A DNA stretch of 64,000 bases from Thalassococcus arenae (GTDB lineage: Bacteria > Pseudomonadota > Alphaproteobacteria > Rhodobacterales > Rhodobacteraceae): assembly GCF_019104745.1 (NCBI RefSeq), contig NZ_JAHRWL010000001.1, forward strand, positions 1,159,001 through 1,223,000. Reading direction: 5' to 3'. Below, piece by piece: positions 48,317 to 57,018 of this stretch. The translations under genes were made by a program, and so were the position numbers. Each line of letters starts with the position of its first letter. Positions within the stretch are counted from its first letter, which is position 1. The notes beneath the pieces are model-generated. The model did not search any database and was not told where the DNA came from. It saw only the letters and a program-made list of their open reading frames with translations.

Positions 48317-48481
48317 CGCACCATCCCCTTGCATAGCCGGACGGGCACCCTAGCGGGATGCCTGGACCAGTCCAAGCCCGTTTGTTGCGTTTGTGTTTTG
48401 GATTTCGGTACCCGTCAAGAGCGAGGGGCCGCCCGACAGCGACCCCATAAGCGACTGTGCCAAACGGGACTCAGGCCCAGC

Positions 48482-49858
48482 TCAGGCCTCGAGCGCGCGG
48501 CGCAGCATTTCGATGTCGTCGTCGATCTGGCTATCCTGCTGGCGCAGCTCGGTGATGCGCTTGACCCCGTGCATCACCGTGGTGTGGTCACGCCCGCCGA
48601 ACCTGCGCCCGATTTCGGGCAGCGACCGCCGGGTCAGAAGCTTGCACAGATACATCGCGATCTGCCTGGGCCGGGCAAAGTTGCGCACCCGCTTAGGGCC
48701 GATCATGTCGCTCAGCCGGATGTTGTAGTGCTCGGCCACCTTGCGCTGGATCTCCTCGATCGAGATCTTGCGTTCGGATGCGCGCAACACGTCGGCCAGG
48801 CTGTCATGGACAAGATCCATGTTGATCGGCTTGCCCACCAGCGACGAAAAGGCGAAAAGCCGCGTCAGCGCCCCTTCCAGCACGCGCACGTTGGTGCTGA
48901 TCCGGTGGGCGAGAAATTCCAGAACGCCGTCGTCCATCTCAAGATCGGGATTCTGCGCACGGAACGCCTCGGTCTTGGTTTGCAGGATACCCAGGCGCAA
49001 TTCGTAGTCGGTGGGATGCAGATCGACCACCAGACCGGACTGCAGGCGCGACCGGATCCGGTTTTCGAGATCCTTGATTTCGTCCGGAGCACGATCGGCC
49101 GAGATGATGATCTGCTTGTTCTGGTCGACCAGCGCGTTGAACGTATGGAAGAATTCCTCCTGCGTGCTGTCCTTGCCCGCGATGAACTGGACATCGTCCA
49201 CCATCAGAACGTCGACCGAACGGAAGAGCTGCTTGAAGTCCATCATGCGCTTTTCCCGCAGCGCCTGGACAAAGCGATACATGAACTGTTCCGCCGACAG
49301 ATAGACCACGCGTAGCTCAGGATTTCGTTCGGACAGTTCCCAGGCGATCGCGTGCATCAAATGGGTCTTGCCGAGCCCCACGCCGCCATAAAGAAACAGC
49401 GGGTTGAAGGTGACCGGGCCGCCTTCGGCAACGCGTCGCGCGGCGGCGTGGGCCAATTCGTTGGGCTTGCCGACGACGAAGGTGGAAAAGGTAAACCGCT
49501 TGTCCAGGGGCGCATCGGGCAACAGATCGCTTGCCGGAAGGTCGCGCATCGCCTTGTCGACCCGTGTCTCGGGCGCGGCGCTGACGGCGGCATGCGACGA
49601 AACCGCCGCACTGCGGTTGGCGACATCGAATTGAATCCGCCGGATGGATCTGTCGATCGTCGAGATTTGCGCAAGCAAAACGTCGCCGAAGTTTTGCGAG
49701 ACATAGGTCCCGAAGAACCCCGTGGGGGCGTGCAAAACGACGACACCCTCATTGGCGGGTCCGCCATATTCAAGCGGGGCAATCCACGTTTTATAGTTGT
49801 TTTCGCCCAAAGTCTTGCAAAGTGTGTCCTGCAAGGCGCCCCACTGTTCTTTCGTCAT
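48482..49858 (-). CDS. dnaA: Chromosomal replication initiator DnaA
   Basis: AAA+ ATPase of 458 aa that opens the replication origin. Domain I (1-90, MTKEQWGALQDTLCKTLG) is followed by a short linker, Walker A FLYGGVGLGKTHLMHA (about 155-170), Walker B VDVLMVDDVQFIAGKDSTQEEFFHTFNAL, and the DNA-binding domain IV with GRRFGGRDHTTVMHG. The frame is open far upstream, but homology begins at the ATG at 49858. The leader contains a small hairpin, and four GANTC sites lie further upstream. Confidence 0.97.
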   Translation of the reverse strand: MTKEQWGALQDTLCKTLGENNYKTWIAPLEYGGPANEGVVVLHAPTGFFGTYVSQNFGDVLLAQISTIDRSIRRIQFDVANRSAAVSSHAAVSAAPETRVDKAMRDLPASDLLPDAPLDKRFTFSTFVVGKPNELAHAAARRVAEGGPVTFNPLFLYGGVGLGKTHLMHAIAWELSERNPELRVVYLSAEQFMYRFVQALREKRMMDFKQLFRSVDVLMVDDVQFIAGKDSTQEEFFHTFNALVDQNKQIIISADRAPDEIKDLENRIRSRLQSGLVVDLHPTDYELRLGILQTKTEAFRAQNPDLEMDDGVLEFLAHRISTNVRVLEGALTRLFAFSSLVGKPINMDLVHDSLADVLRASERKISIEEIQRKVAEHYNIRLSDMIGPKRVRNFARPRQIAMYLCKLLTRRSLPEIGRRFGGRDHTTVMHGVKRITELRQQDSQIDDDIEMLRRALEA

Positions 49859-50280
49859 CGTGTCCCCGTCCCAAAACAAATACCTGTCCAGTGTCCGCCT
49901 CGATGCGGACAGCGTGCCACGAAACGCAACGGGTGGGTCAGGTCCGCGTGACAGCGGCCCGACTGGCATCGTTCGTTGAACCGCGAACACAGGCGATAGG
50001 GCTCCAGGCATCCCCAAAGGAAGCTGGTCCAACGCTGCTCGCGCTTTCATTTTTGAACATGGCTGGGTCCCCCCCGCCATTCTGCAGACCCGCCGAAGCG
50101 GCTAACAGAAGCCCAACCGCGACCGTTTGCCGGTCTTGAATCGGTCACCTGTCCCCCTGCGATGTGACTCGCTCGGTGAAATTACATCTTGCGTGCGAAG
50201 CCGGGCAACTGTTCTTACTGCTTGACTCTGCGGTTTCCGAAAAAGAATCTGCGGCGCTGGCAAAGCTGCCACGCAAAGCA
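49859..50280. other. dnaA upstream region with GANTC cluster and leader hairpin
   Basis: This stretch holds the dnaA promoter and 5' leader. A perfect hairpin TGTCCGC/GCGGACA (49892-49911) overlaps an alternative CTGTCC/GGACAG pairing (49884-49912), about 30-50 bases before the dnaA start. Four GANTC sites, possible CcrM methylation targets, lie at 50138, 50166, 50224 and 50245. I find no TTATCCACA-type DnaA box, so I do not call an origin. Confidence 0.55.
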
Positions 50281-50308
50281 AAAGGCGCCGCAGATGCGGC
50301 GCCTTTTT
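50281..50308. terminator. Bidirectional-type intrinsic terminator after rpsT
   Basis: AAAGGCGCCGCA (50281-50292) pairs with TGCGGCGCCTTT (50295-50306), a perfect 12-bp stem. T residues flank both sides (TTTTT on the plus strand, TTTT on the minus strand). It ends the rpsT transcript 25 bases after its stop. Confidence 0.85.
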
Positions 50309-50332
50309 CATCTCAATACCTTAGCGGTTTTC

Positions 50333-50596
50333 TCAACCCAAAGACTTCACCCGGGCCGACAGTCGCGACATTTTGCGCGACGCGGTGTTCTTGTGAAACA
50401 CGCCCTTCGTGACGCCGCGCATCAGCTCGGGCTGGGCCGCTTTCAGAGCGGCGTGTGCGGCATCTTTGTCACCACTTGCGATCGCTTCCTCGACCTTGCG
50501 CAGGAAGGTGCGAATCCGCGAACGGCGGGCTTTGTTGATCGCGAACCGCTTTTCGTTCTGGCGGGCGCGCTTTTTCGACTGGGGAGTGTTTGCCAT
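50333..50596 (-). CDS. rpsT: Small ribosomal subunit protein bS20
   Basis: An 87-aa, highly basic 16S rRNA-binding protein. The sequence [31 protein letters not shown] and the end [21 protein letters not shown] are diagnostic. It stands between ech and dnaA, the usual place in Rhodobacteraceae, and is followed by a strong terminator. Confidence 0.97.
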   Translation of the reverse strand: MANTPQSKKRARQNEKRFAINKARRSRIRTFLRKVEEAIASGDKDAAHAALKAAQPELMRGVTKGVFHKNTASRKMSRLSARVKSLG

Positions 50597-50751
50597 GATG
50601 ATCGGTCTTTCTGTACGTCTCGGTTACGGGCTGGTCGCGCAATGACCCAGGGACCCGACCGTGTCGGACCGATTCTTGCCAGGCGGGCATCACGCGCATG
50701 TATCGGCGGGCGCTATACCGCAGCCCGTCGTCTTTGTTAAGCCCCTTTCGC

Positions 50752-51528
50752 TCAGCGGTCGCGGAACTGTGCGGTGCGTTTTTCCATGAAGGCGGCCATC
50801 CCTTCGGCCTGATCTTCGGTGTTGAACAGCGAATGGAACAAACGCCGTTCGAACAGCAGGCCTTCGTTCAGCGGCACTTCGTAGGCGCGATTGACTGCTT
50901 CCTTGACCATCATTGCGGCCAGCTGGCTTTTCTCGGCGATCTTCTGGGCGGCGGCCTGGGCCTCTTCCATCAGTTGCTTGGCCGGAACCACGCGGCTGAC
51001 CAATCCGGCGCGCTCGGCCTCTTCGGCTTCCATGAAGCGGCCGGTCAGGTGCATGTCCATGCTCTTGGATTTGCCGACGAAGCGGGTCAGCCGCTGCGTG
51101 CCGCCGATCCCCGCCAGCACGCCCAGGTTGATCTCGGGCTGACCGAACTTCGCGTTGTCCGCCGCGATGATGAAGTCGCACATCATCGCCAACTCGCAAC
51201 CACCCCCCAGGGCATAGCCGGCAACGGCCGCGATGATCGGCTTGCGGGTCCGGCAGATGGCGGCGGTTTCCGAGCCGAAGAAATCCGAAAGGAACATCTC
51301 GACAAAGGTCTTTTCCGACATCTCCTTGATATCGGCGCCCGCTGCAAAGGCCTTGGCCGAGCCTGTCAGGATGATGCAGCGCACCTTGTCGTTGCCATCC
51401 GCATCCGCCAACGCATCGGCCAGTTCCCCCAACAACTGCGTGTTGAGTGCGTTCAAGGCGTCGGGGCGGTTCAGTTTGATTGTGGCGACGTGGTCTTCGA
51501 TTTCTACGATGAGTGTCTCGTAGGCCAT
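50752..51528 (-). CDS. Enoyl-CoA hydratase
   Basis: A 258-aa crotonase-fold enzyme hydrating trans-2-enoyl-CoA in beta-oxidation. Seen: [14 protein letters not shown], oxyanion segment [28 protein letters not shown], and the two catalytic glutamates in the GGGCELAM and [20 protein letters not shown] regions. GGAG stands 9 bases before the ATG at 51528; an in-frame TTG upstream is less likely. Confidence 0.93.
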   Translation of the reverse strand: MAYETLIVEIEDHVATIKLNRPDALNALNTQLLGELADALADADGNDKVRCIILTGSAKAFAAGADIKEMSEKTFVEMFLSDFFGSETAAICRTRKPIIAAVAGYALGGGCELAMMCDFIIAADNAKFGQPEINLGVLAGIGGTQRLTRFVGKSKSMDMHLTGRFMEAEEAERAGLVSRVVPAKQLMEEAQAAAQKIAEKSQLAAMMVKEAVNRAYEVPLNEGLLFERRLFHSLFNTEDQAEGMAAFMEKRTAQFRDR

Positions 51529-51593
51529 GAGGGATGGCTCCGGTCCGTTTCCGTCAGACGCCAAGGCTTAGCATCTCGGAGCGGCGTTTCAAG

Positions 51594-52445
51594 CTATCTT
51601 TGGCAGGACGGACAATAGAAAGTGGAGCGGCCCGACTGGACGAGCCTGCGGATCGTGTCGCCGCAATCCGGCGTCCGGCAGGGTTCTCCCTCGCGCCCAT
51701 AGGCATCGAAACTGTGCTGGAAGTAACCCAGTTCACCATCGGCCTGGCGGAAGTCCCGCAGCGACGATCCGCCCGCCTCGATCGCCTCGGACAACACGGC
51801 GCGAACGATCGGAACCAGCGCCGCTATGCGGTTCGCCGCCACTCGGCCGGCCTTGCGGGCCGGGTGGATACCGGCGCGGAACAGCGCCTCGCAGACATAG
51901 ATGTTGCCCAGCCCGGCGACGATCTTCTGATCCAGCAAAGCCGACTTCATCGGCATCCCCCGCCCGCGCAGCGCGGCCACCAGATGCGCCTCGTTGAACG
52001 CATTGCCCAGCGGTTCGGGTCCGAGACTGGCCAGCAGCGGATGCATCCCGGCCGAGTCGGTCGGCATCAGATCCATCGCGCCGAAGCGGCGCGGATCGTT
52101 GAAGGTGATGCGCGCGCCGTTTTCCATGTCCAGCACGACGTGGTCGTGTTTTTCCGGCGCGGGGTGGTCGTGCACGAATTGCCCCAGCGGGTCACCCGAA
52201 ACCAGCATCCGCCCGGACATGCCCAGATGAATCAGCAGCGTCTCGCCCCCCGACAGATCGACGAGGATGTATTTCGACCGTCGCCGAAGCCTGTCGACCC
52301 GCTGCCCGGTCAGACGTTGAGCCATGCAGTCGGGAAAGGGCCAGCGCAAATCGGGCCTATTCACTTGTGCCCGGGCGATCGCCGCCCCTTCCATCACGGG
52401 GGCCAGACCGCGGCGTACGGTTTCGACCTCGGGCAGTTCGGGCAT
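51594..52445 (-). CDS. mutM: Formamidopyrimidine-DNA glycosylase (Fpg)
   Basis: Base-excision repair enzyme for 8-oxoguanine and ring-opened purines, 283 aa. The N-terminal catalytic [14 protein letters not shown], with P2 (after Met removal) and E3, is intact. [29 protein letters not shown] (H2TH) and the C-terminal zinc finger [26 protein letters not shown] are all present. It is divergent from ubiE with 81 bases between starts. Confidence 0.96.
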   Translation of the reverse strand: MPELPEVETVRRGLAPVMEGAAIARAQVNRPDLRWPFPDCMAQRLTGQRVDRLRRRSKYILVDLSGGETLLIHLGMSGRMLVSGDPLGQFVHDHPAPEKHDHVVLDMENGARITFNDPRRFGAMDLMPTDSAGMHPLLASLGPEPLGNAFNEAHLVAALRGRGMPMKSALLDQKIVAGLGNIYVCEALFRAGIHPARKAGRVAANRIAALVPIVRAVLSEAIEAGGSSLRDFRQADGELGYFQHSFDAYGREGEPCRTPDCGDTIRRLVQSGRSTFYCPSCQR

Positions 52446-52526
52446 CGGGTCTCCTGTCCAAAGGGGCGCATTGTAACGGGTGCCCCGCGGACTATAAGGA
52501 GTGCAAAGCGCTGAACGGCAAGGGCC

Positions 52527-53279
52527 ATGACGGACAACGAAACGAAAAGAACGCATTTCGGGTTCACCGACGTGCCGGAATCGGAAAAGGCCGGGCGCGT
52601 GCGGGGCGTGTTCACCTCGGTCGCGTCGAAATACGACGTGATGAACGACGCCATGTCCTTTGGCATCCACCGGATCTGGAAAGACGCCATGATGGATTGG
52701 CTGGCACCGCGCCCCGGCCAGCGTTTGCTGGACGTGGCGGGCGGGACCGGTGACATTTCCTTTCGCTTTCTGAAACGCGCGGGGCATGGCCATGCCACTG
52801 TTCTGGACCTGACCGAACCGATGCTGGTCGAGGGCCGCAAACGCGCCGAGGCCGAAGCGCTGTCGGACAGCCTGGACTGGGTGGTGGGCGATGCGATGGC
52901 GCTGCCTTTCGCCGACAACACCTTTGATGTCTACACAATTTCCTTCGGCATCCGGAACGTCACTCGCCCGCAGGAGGCACTGAACGAAGCCTACCGCGTG
53001 CTGAAGCCCGGCGGCCGGCTGATGGTGCTGGAATTCAGCCAGATCCCCAACGATCTGATGCAATGGGCCTATGACCTTTATTCGTTCAACATCATCCCGC
53101 GCATGGGCCAGGTGATCGCCGGCGACCGCGACAGCTATCAATACCTGGTGGAATCGATCCGCAAATTCCCGGATCAGGAAACCTTTCTTGGCATGGTGCG
53201 CCAGGCCGGGTTCGGCAATGCCAAGTACCGCAACCTGACGATGGGCGTCGCCTGCCTGCATTCCGGCTGGAAGATCTGA
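52527..53279 (+). CDS. ubiE: Ubiquinone/menaquinone methyltransferase UbiE
   Basis: SAM-dependent C-methyltransferase, 250 aa, of ubiquinone synthesis. Motifs: [31 protein letters not shown] motif [15 protein letters not shown] (about 71-84), [16 protein letters not shown], and [35 protein letters not shown]. It ends one base before ubiB starts. Confidence 0.96.
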   Translation: MTDNETKRTHFGFTDVPESEKAGRVRGVFTSVASKYDVMNDAMSFGIHRIWKDAMMDWLAPRPGQRLLDVAGGTGDISFRFLKRAGHGHATVLDLTEPMLVEGRKRAEAEALSDSLDWVVGDAMALPFADNTFDVYTISFGIRNVTRPQEALNEAYRVLKPGGRLMVLEFSQIPNDLMQWAYDLYSFNIIPRMGQVIAGDRDSYQYLVESIRKFPDQETFLGMVRQAGFGNAKYRNLTMGVACLHSGWKI

Positions 53280-53280
53280 G

Positions 53281-54813
53281 ATGCGCGGACCGCACAACAT
53301 CTGGCGCCTGATCCGCACAGGCGCCACCCTCGAGCGCACGGGCGCGATGGGTGTGGTGCTGGATGCGTTCGACGCTCCGAAACCGCTGCGGATCGCCGCG
53401 CGCGTGCTGGCCTGGCCGTTTCGCTGGCTGGGCGAAAGGGGCGATCCGGACATGCCGCCTCCGACACGGGCGCTGACTGCGCTCGGCCCGGCCTACATCA
53501 AGTTCGGACAGGTTCTCAGCACGCGACCGGACGTCGTCGGCGAAGACATGGCAACGCAGTTGCGAGTGCTGCAGGACAAGCTGCCGCCATTTTCGGTGGC
53601 CGAGGCCAAGGCCGCCATCGAAGCCGAGATCGGCCGCCCCACGGACACGCTGTTTTCGGAATTCAGTGAACCGGTGGCTGCAGCGTCGATCGCCCAGGTC
53701 CACAAGGCACGGTTGGCGCACAATGGTGAAACGGTCGCGGTCAAGGTGCTGCGCCCGGGGATCGAAAAGGCGTTTCGCAAGGATGTCGACGCCTTCTATT
53801 TCGCCGCCGGCCTGATCGAGCTGCTGTCGCCGGCCTCGCGCCGTCTGCGGCCGCGCGACGTGATCGCGCATTTCGAAGGCGTCGTGAATGGCGAACTGGA
53901 CCTGCGGCTGGAATCGGCCTCGGCGAGCGAGTTTGCTGCCAACACCACCGGAGATGCCGGGTTTCAGTTGCCCGAGGTCAAGTGGGGGTTTTCCGGCCGC
54001 CGCGTGATGACCATGAGCTGGGCCGAAGGTGTTCCGCTGGGCGACAACGCCGCAATCGACGCCGCGGGGCACGATCGTGTGGCGTTGTCGGAACGGGTTC
54101 TGCAGCTGTTTCTGAACCACGCACTGCGCGACGGCTTCTTCCATGCCGACATGCATCAGGGCAATCTGAAGGTCGCGGCGAATGGCGACATCATCGCCTA
54201 TGATTTCGGGATCATGGGGCAGATCGACGAATACACGCGCCGGGTCTACGCCGAAATCCTCTACGGCTTCATCCGCCGCGATTACCGGCGCGTGGCCGAA
54301 GTGCATTTCGAGGCCGGATACGTGCCCGCGGACCGCGATGTCGACGCGTTCGCCAGGGCCTTGCGTGCGGTCGGTGAGCCGATCTTCGGGATGGATGCGA
54401 CGCGGATCTCGATGGGAAAGCTGCTGGCCTATCTCTTCGAAGTCACCGAGCGGTTCGGCATGGAAACCCGCACCGAGCTTATTCTGTTGCAGCGCACAAT
54501 GGTGGTTGTCGAAGGGGTGGCGCGGTCGCTGAATCCGCGCATGAACATCTGGAGTACCGCCAAACCGATCGTCGAGAACTATATCCGAACCTATATCGGC
54601 CCACGCGCCGCGGCGCGCGACCTGGGCAAGACGGTGCAGGTTCTGGCCCGTTTCGGTCCGCGCCTTCCGGCGCTGGTGGAATCGGCCTTGATCCGGCAGT
54701 CTCAGGGCGAGCCGCCGGCCTCGCCCCCGCGATGGCGGACCCGGGCAACCTGGGCGGGCCTCGGTGCTTTGGGTGGCGGCGTGTTCACCCTGCTCGCACA
54801 GGCTTTTGGCTGA
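53281..54813 (+). CDS. ubiB: UbiB family ubiquinone biosynthesis kinase-like protein
   Basis: A 510-aa ADCK/UbiB atypical kinase required for ubiquinone synthesis at the membrane. The KxGQ motif is [15 protein letters not shown] (about 73-87), the alanine-rich loop follows with [15 protein letters not shown], and [10 protein letters not shown] provides the lysine. The end [25 protein letters not shown] and the C-terminal hydrophobic helix are typical. Coupled to ubiE with a single base between. Confidence 0.95.
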   Translation: MRGPHNIWRLIRTGATLERTGAMGVVLDAFDAPKPLRIAARVLAWPFRWLGERGDPDMPPPTRALTALGPAYIKFGQVLSTRPDVVGEDMATQLRVLQDKLPPFSVAEAKAAIEAEIGRPTDTLFSEFSEPVAAASIAQVHKARLAHNGETVAVKVLRPGIEKAFRKDVDAFYFAAGLIELLSPASRRLRPRDVIAHFEGVVNGELDLRLESASASEFAANTTGDAGFQLPEVKWGFSGRRVMTMSWAEGVPLGDNAAIDAAGHDRVALSERVLQLFLNHALRDGFFHADMHQGNLKVAANGDIIAYDFGIMGQIDEYTRRVYAEILYGFIRRDYRRVAEVHFEAGYVPADRDVDAFARALRAVGEPIFGMDATRISMGKLLAYLFEVTERFGMETRTELILLQRTMVVVEGVARSLNPRMNIWSTAKPIVENYIRTYIGPRAAARDLGKTVQVLARFGPRLPALVESALIRQSQGEPPASPPRWRTRATWAGLGALGGGVFTLLAQAFG

Positions 54814-54819
54814 GATGCG

Positions 54820-55851
54820 ATGACGGACAACAGCACGCGCCCCCGAACTGCGCTGGTGACCGGCTCTGCCGGTTTCATCGGGTTCCACCTGTGCCGGCGG
54901 CTGTTGGCCGAACACTGGACGGTGATCGGCGTCGACGGATTGACCGAGTACTACGATGTGACGCTCAAAAAGCGGCGCCATGCCATACTCGACAGCCAGG
55001 CGGCATTCGAACCGATCGTGGCGCGGATCGAGACCGAGGGACTGCTGAGCGAACTGGTGCAGGCGCACGAACCTTCGGTGATCGTGCATCTCGCCGCGCA
55101 GGCCGGTGTGCGGTATTCGCTTGAAGCGCCGCGCAGCTATGTCCAGAGCAACCTGTGCGGAACGACGGAGGTTCTCGAGGCAGCCCGCCTGTGTCCGCCA
55201 CAACACTTGCTGATGGCGTCGACATCGTCAGTCTACGGTGCGAATTCCGAAATGCCCTATCGCGAGACGGCGCAATCCGATCATCCGCTGTCTTTCTATG
55301 CCGCGACAAAGAAGGCCAACGAGGCGATGGCGCACGCCTATGCGCATCTTTACGGCGTACCGATCACCATGTTTCGCTTTTTCACGGTGTACGGACCGTG
55401 GGGGCGGCCGGACATGGCTTTGTTCAAGTTCGTCAAGGCGATACTCGAGAACCGGCCGATCGACATCTACAACCACGGGCGGATGCGTCGCGATTTCACC
55501 TATGTCGACGACCTGGTCGAAGGGTTGGTCAGACTGGTCGAACGGCCGCCGGTCATGGGAACGTCGATCGCGGGCGACAGTCTGTCACCGGTTGCGCCGT
55601 GGCGGATCCTGAATATCGGGCATGGTGCTCCCGAGGTGCTGGAAGACTTCGTCGACGCGGTCGAAGCAGCGCTCGGCATGAAGGCGCAGCGGAACTACAT
55701 GGACATGCAGCCCGGCGACGTCCCGGCCACTTGGGCGGACACCAGCCTGCTGACCGAACTCGTCGGTCCGTTGCCGAAAACGTCACTGAACGACGGCGTG
55801 CGGCGCTTCGTGGATTGGTACAAGACCTATCATTCGCACGGACCGAAATGA
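54820..55851 (+). CDS. NAD-dependent epimerase (UDP-glucuronate 4-epimerase-like)
   Basis: A 343-aa extended SDR. NAD site VTGSAGFIGFHLCRRLL, then HLAAQAGVRYSLEAPRSYVQSN, active-site MASTSSVYGANSEMPY with FYAATKKANE (YxxxK), and the FRFFTVYGPWGRPDMALFKFVKAIL segment typical of UDP-glucuronate 4-epimerases. The product would be UDP-galacturonate for surface polysaccharide. It starts 6 bases after ubiB but has no clear ribosome site. Confidence 0.87.
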   Translation: MTDNSTRPRTALVTGSAGFIGFHLCRRLLAEHWTVIGVDGLTEYYDVTLKKRRHAILDSQAAFEPIVARIETEGLLSELVQAHEPSVIVHLAAQAGVRYSLEAPRSYVQSNLCGTTEVLEAARLCPPQHLLMASTSSVYGANSEMPYRETAQSDHPLSFYAATKKANEAMAHAYAHLYGVPITMFRFFTVYGPWGRPDMALFKFVKAILENRPIDIYNHGRMRRDFTYVDDLVEGLVRLVERPPVMGTSIAGDSLSPVAPWRILNIGHGAPEVLEDFVDAVEAALGMKAQRNYMDMQPGDVPATWADTSLLTELVGPLPKTSLNDGVRRFVDWYKTYHSHGPK

Positions 55852-55899
55852 AAACGGCGGCACAATGGCCGCCGCTTCCGAATTCCTTGGGTCGACCGA

Positions 55900-56091
55900 T
55901 CAGTCGGTGCCGCTCGAAGAACCGGCAACGATAACCGCGATGAAGGCCGCGCCGCCAACGATGGCGAGGGCCGGGACCGCCGAAAGCTGCGTGCTGAGGA
56001 ACGGGTCGTTGGATTTCTCTTCCGCGCTCACCGGCACGGCAGTCGCTGCTGCCAGAGCTGCGGCGGCTGCGAAGATCGAAAGCTTTTTCAT
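55900..56091 (-). CDS. Small exported/membrane protein, unknown function
   Basis: A 63-aa protein: signal peptide KKLSIFAAAAALAAATAVPVSA cleaved near AEE, a short polar linker (EKSNDPFLSTQ), one hydrophobic helix (SAVPALAIVGGAAFIAVIVAG), and a serine-rich end (SSSGTD). GGAGAG stands 5 bases before the ATG at 56091. It could be a tiny secreted or inner-membrane protein. I do not recognise the family. The 3' end faces the epimerase. Confidence 0.72.
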   Translation of the reverse strand: MKKLSIFAAAAALAAATAVPVSAEEKSNDPFLSTQLSAVPALAIVGGAAFIAVIVAGSSSGTD

Positions 56092-56305
56092 TACTACTCT
56101 CCAGACATGTCTGATTTGGATGCGAACATCCTTGCGCGGTGCCACTATGCGAGAGCTTCGAGGAAAACAAAACCGGAAATTTCGCCGATCCGCTGCTAAG
56201 CAGCAATTTTGTTGCAGATTTCCCCGAGACCGGCGAAAGCTTGCCGTTTTTTCACTGTGTCGCTCAGGAAATGCGCCGGTAGATCCGCTGGTTGGACCGA
56301 CGGTT

Positions 56306-57010
56306 TCAATCGCGGACGGCGCGCAGGCCTTCGACCATCGTTGTCGGCAATTCGGTCCCGTCGGCAAGCCGGATCACCGTGGAAGAGCCGTCGATACGGA
56401 CCTCGTCGATTCGCGCATAGACGGATGCAAGACGGGTATCGATCGCGGTTCCGTTAGCCTGGCTTTCGATTTCGATCCGGTAGACGCCTTGAGGAACGGC
56501 GGTCCCGAACGCATCGGTTCCGTCCCATGTGGCGGACGAACTCAAATCGGGCAGGACTTCGCGGCGCACGATATCACCGGTCGCGTTCCGCACGACGTAA
56601 ACCGCAGTGTCGGACCCTTCGACCGGATCGGGTTTGAACGTCACGGGTCGACCGTCGAACTGGACGGGCGCGCGGGCCAGCGTTTCCATGCCGATCCAGC
56701 CGCTGAATTCCGCCAGTGTTCCGCCACCCAGGGCGGCCGACAGCCCCCGCAGCAAGTCGTTGGTCAGAACCTGTTGTTCCACGGATGAAAACGTCGCCAG
56801 CTGGGTTGCGTAGTCGGTCGAATCCACGGGATTCAGTGGATCCTGGTTCTGGACCTGGGCGGTCAGCATGCGCAGAAAAGTTTGGAAATCCGAGCTCAAC
56901 ACGGCCTTGTCCTGGCTTTTCGCAGCGTCGGCAGGTGTCGGTTGACCCGAACCGATGCGGGTCGCCGCATTCGGGGCGTAGAGGGGTGGCAGGGTTGCGT
57001 TGCTTTGCAT
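56306..57010 (-). CDS. flgD: Flagellar hook assembly scaffold FlgD
   Basis: Caps the growing hook and is lost once the hook is done. 234 aa, with the conserved N-terminal part DFQTFLRMLTAQVQNQDPLNPVDSTDYATQLATFSSVEQQVLTNDLL, then the hook/FNIII-like domain (TWDGTDAFGTAVPQGVYRIEIES). AGGA precedes the ATG at 57010; an upstream GTG is less likely. The gene follows fliK, 8 bases away. Confidence 0.94.
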   Translation of the reverse strand: MQSNATLPPLYAPNAATRIGSGQPTPADAAKSQDKAVLSSDFQTFLRMLTAQVQNQDPLNPVDSTDYATQLATFSSVEQQVLTNDLLRGLSAALGGGTLAEFSGWIGMETLARAPVQFDGRPVTFKPDPVEGSDTAVYVVRNATGDIVRREVLPDLSSSATWDGTDAFGTAVPQGVYRIEIESQANGTAIDTRLASVYARIDEVRIDGSSTVIRLADGTELPTTMVEGLRAVRD

Positions 57011-57018
57011 GTATTTCC

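Noticed and set aside
49859-50332. Replication origin next to dnaA
   Set aside because: I found no TTATCCACA-type DnaA boxes or AT-rich unwinding region here. In this bacterial group the origin is not always next to dnaA.
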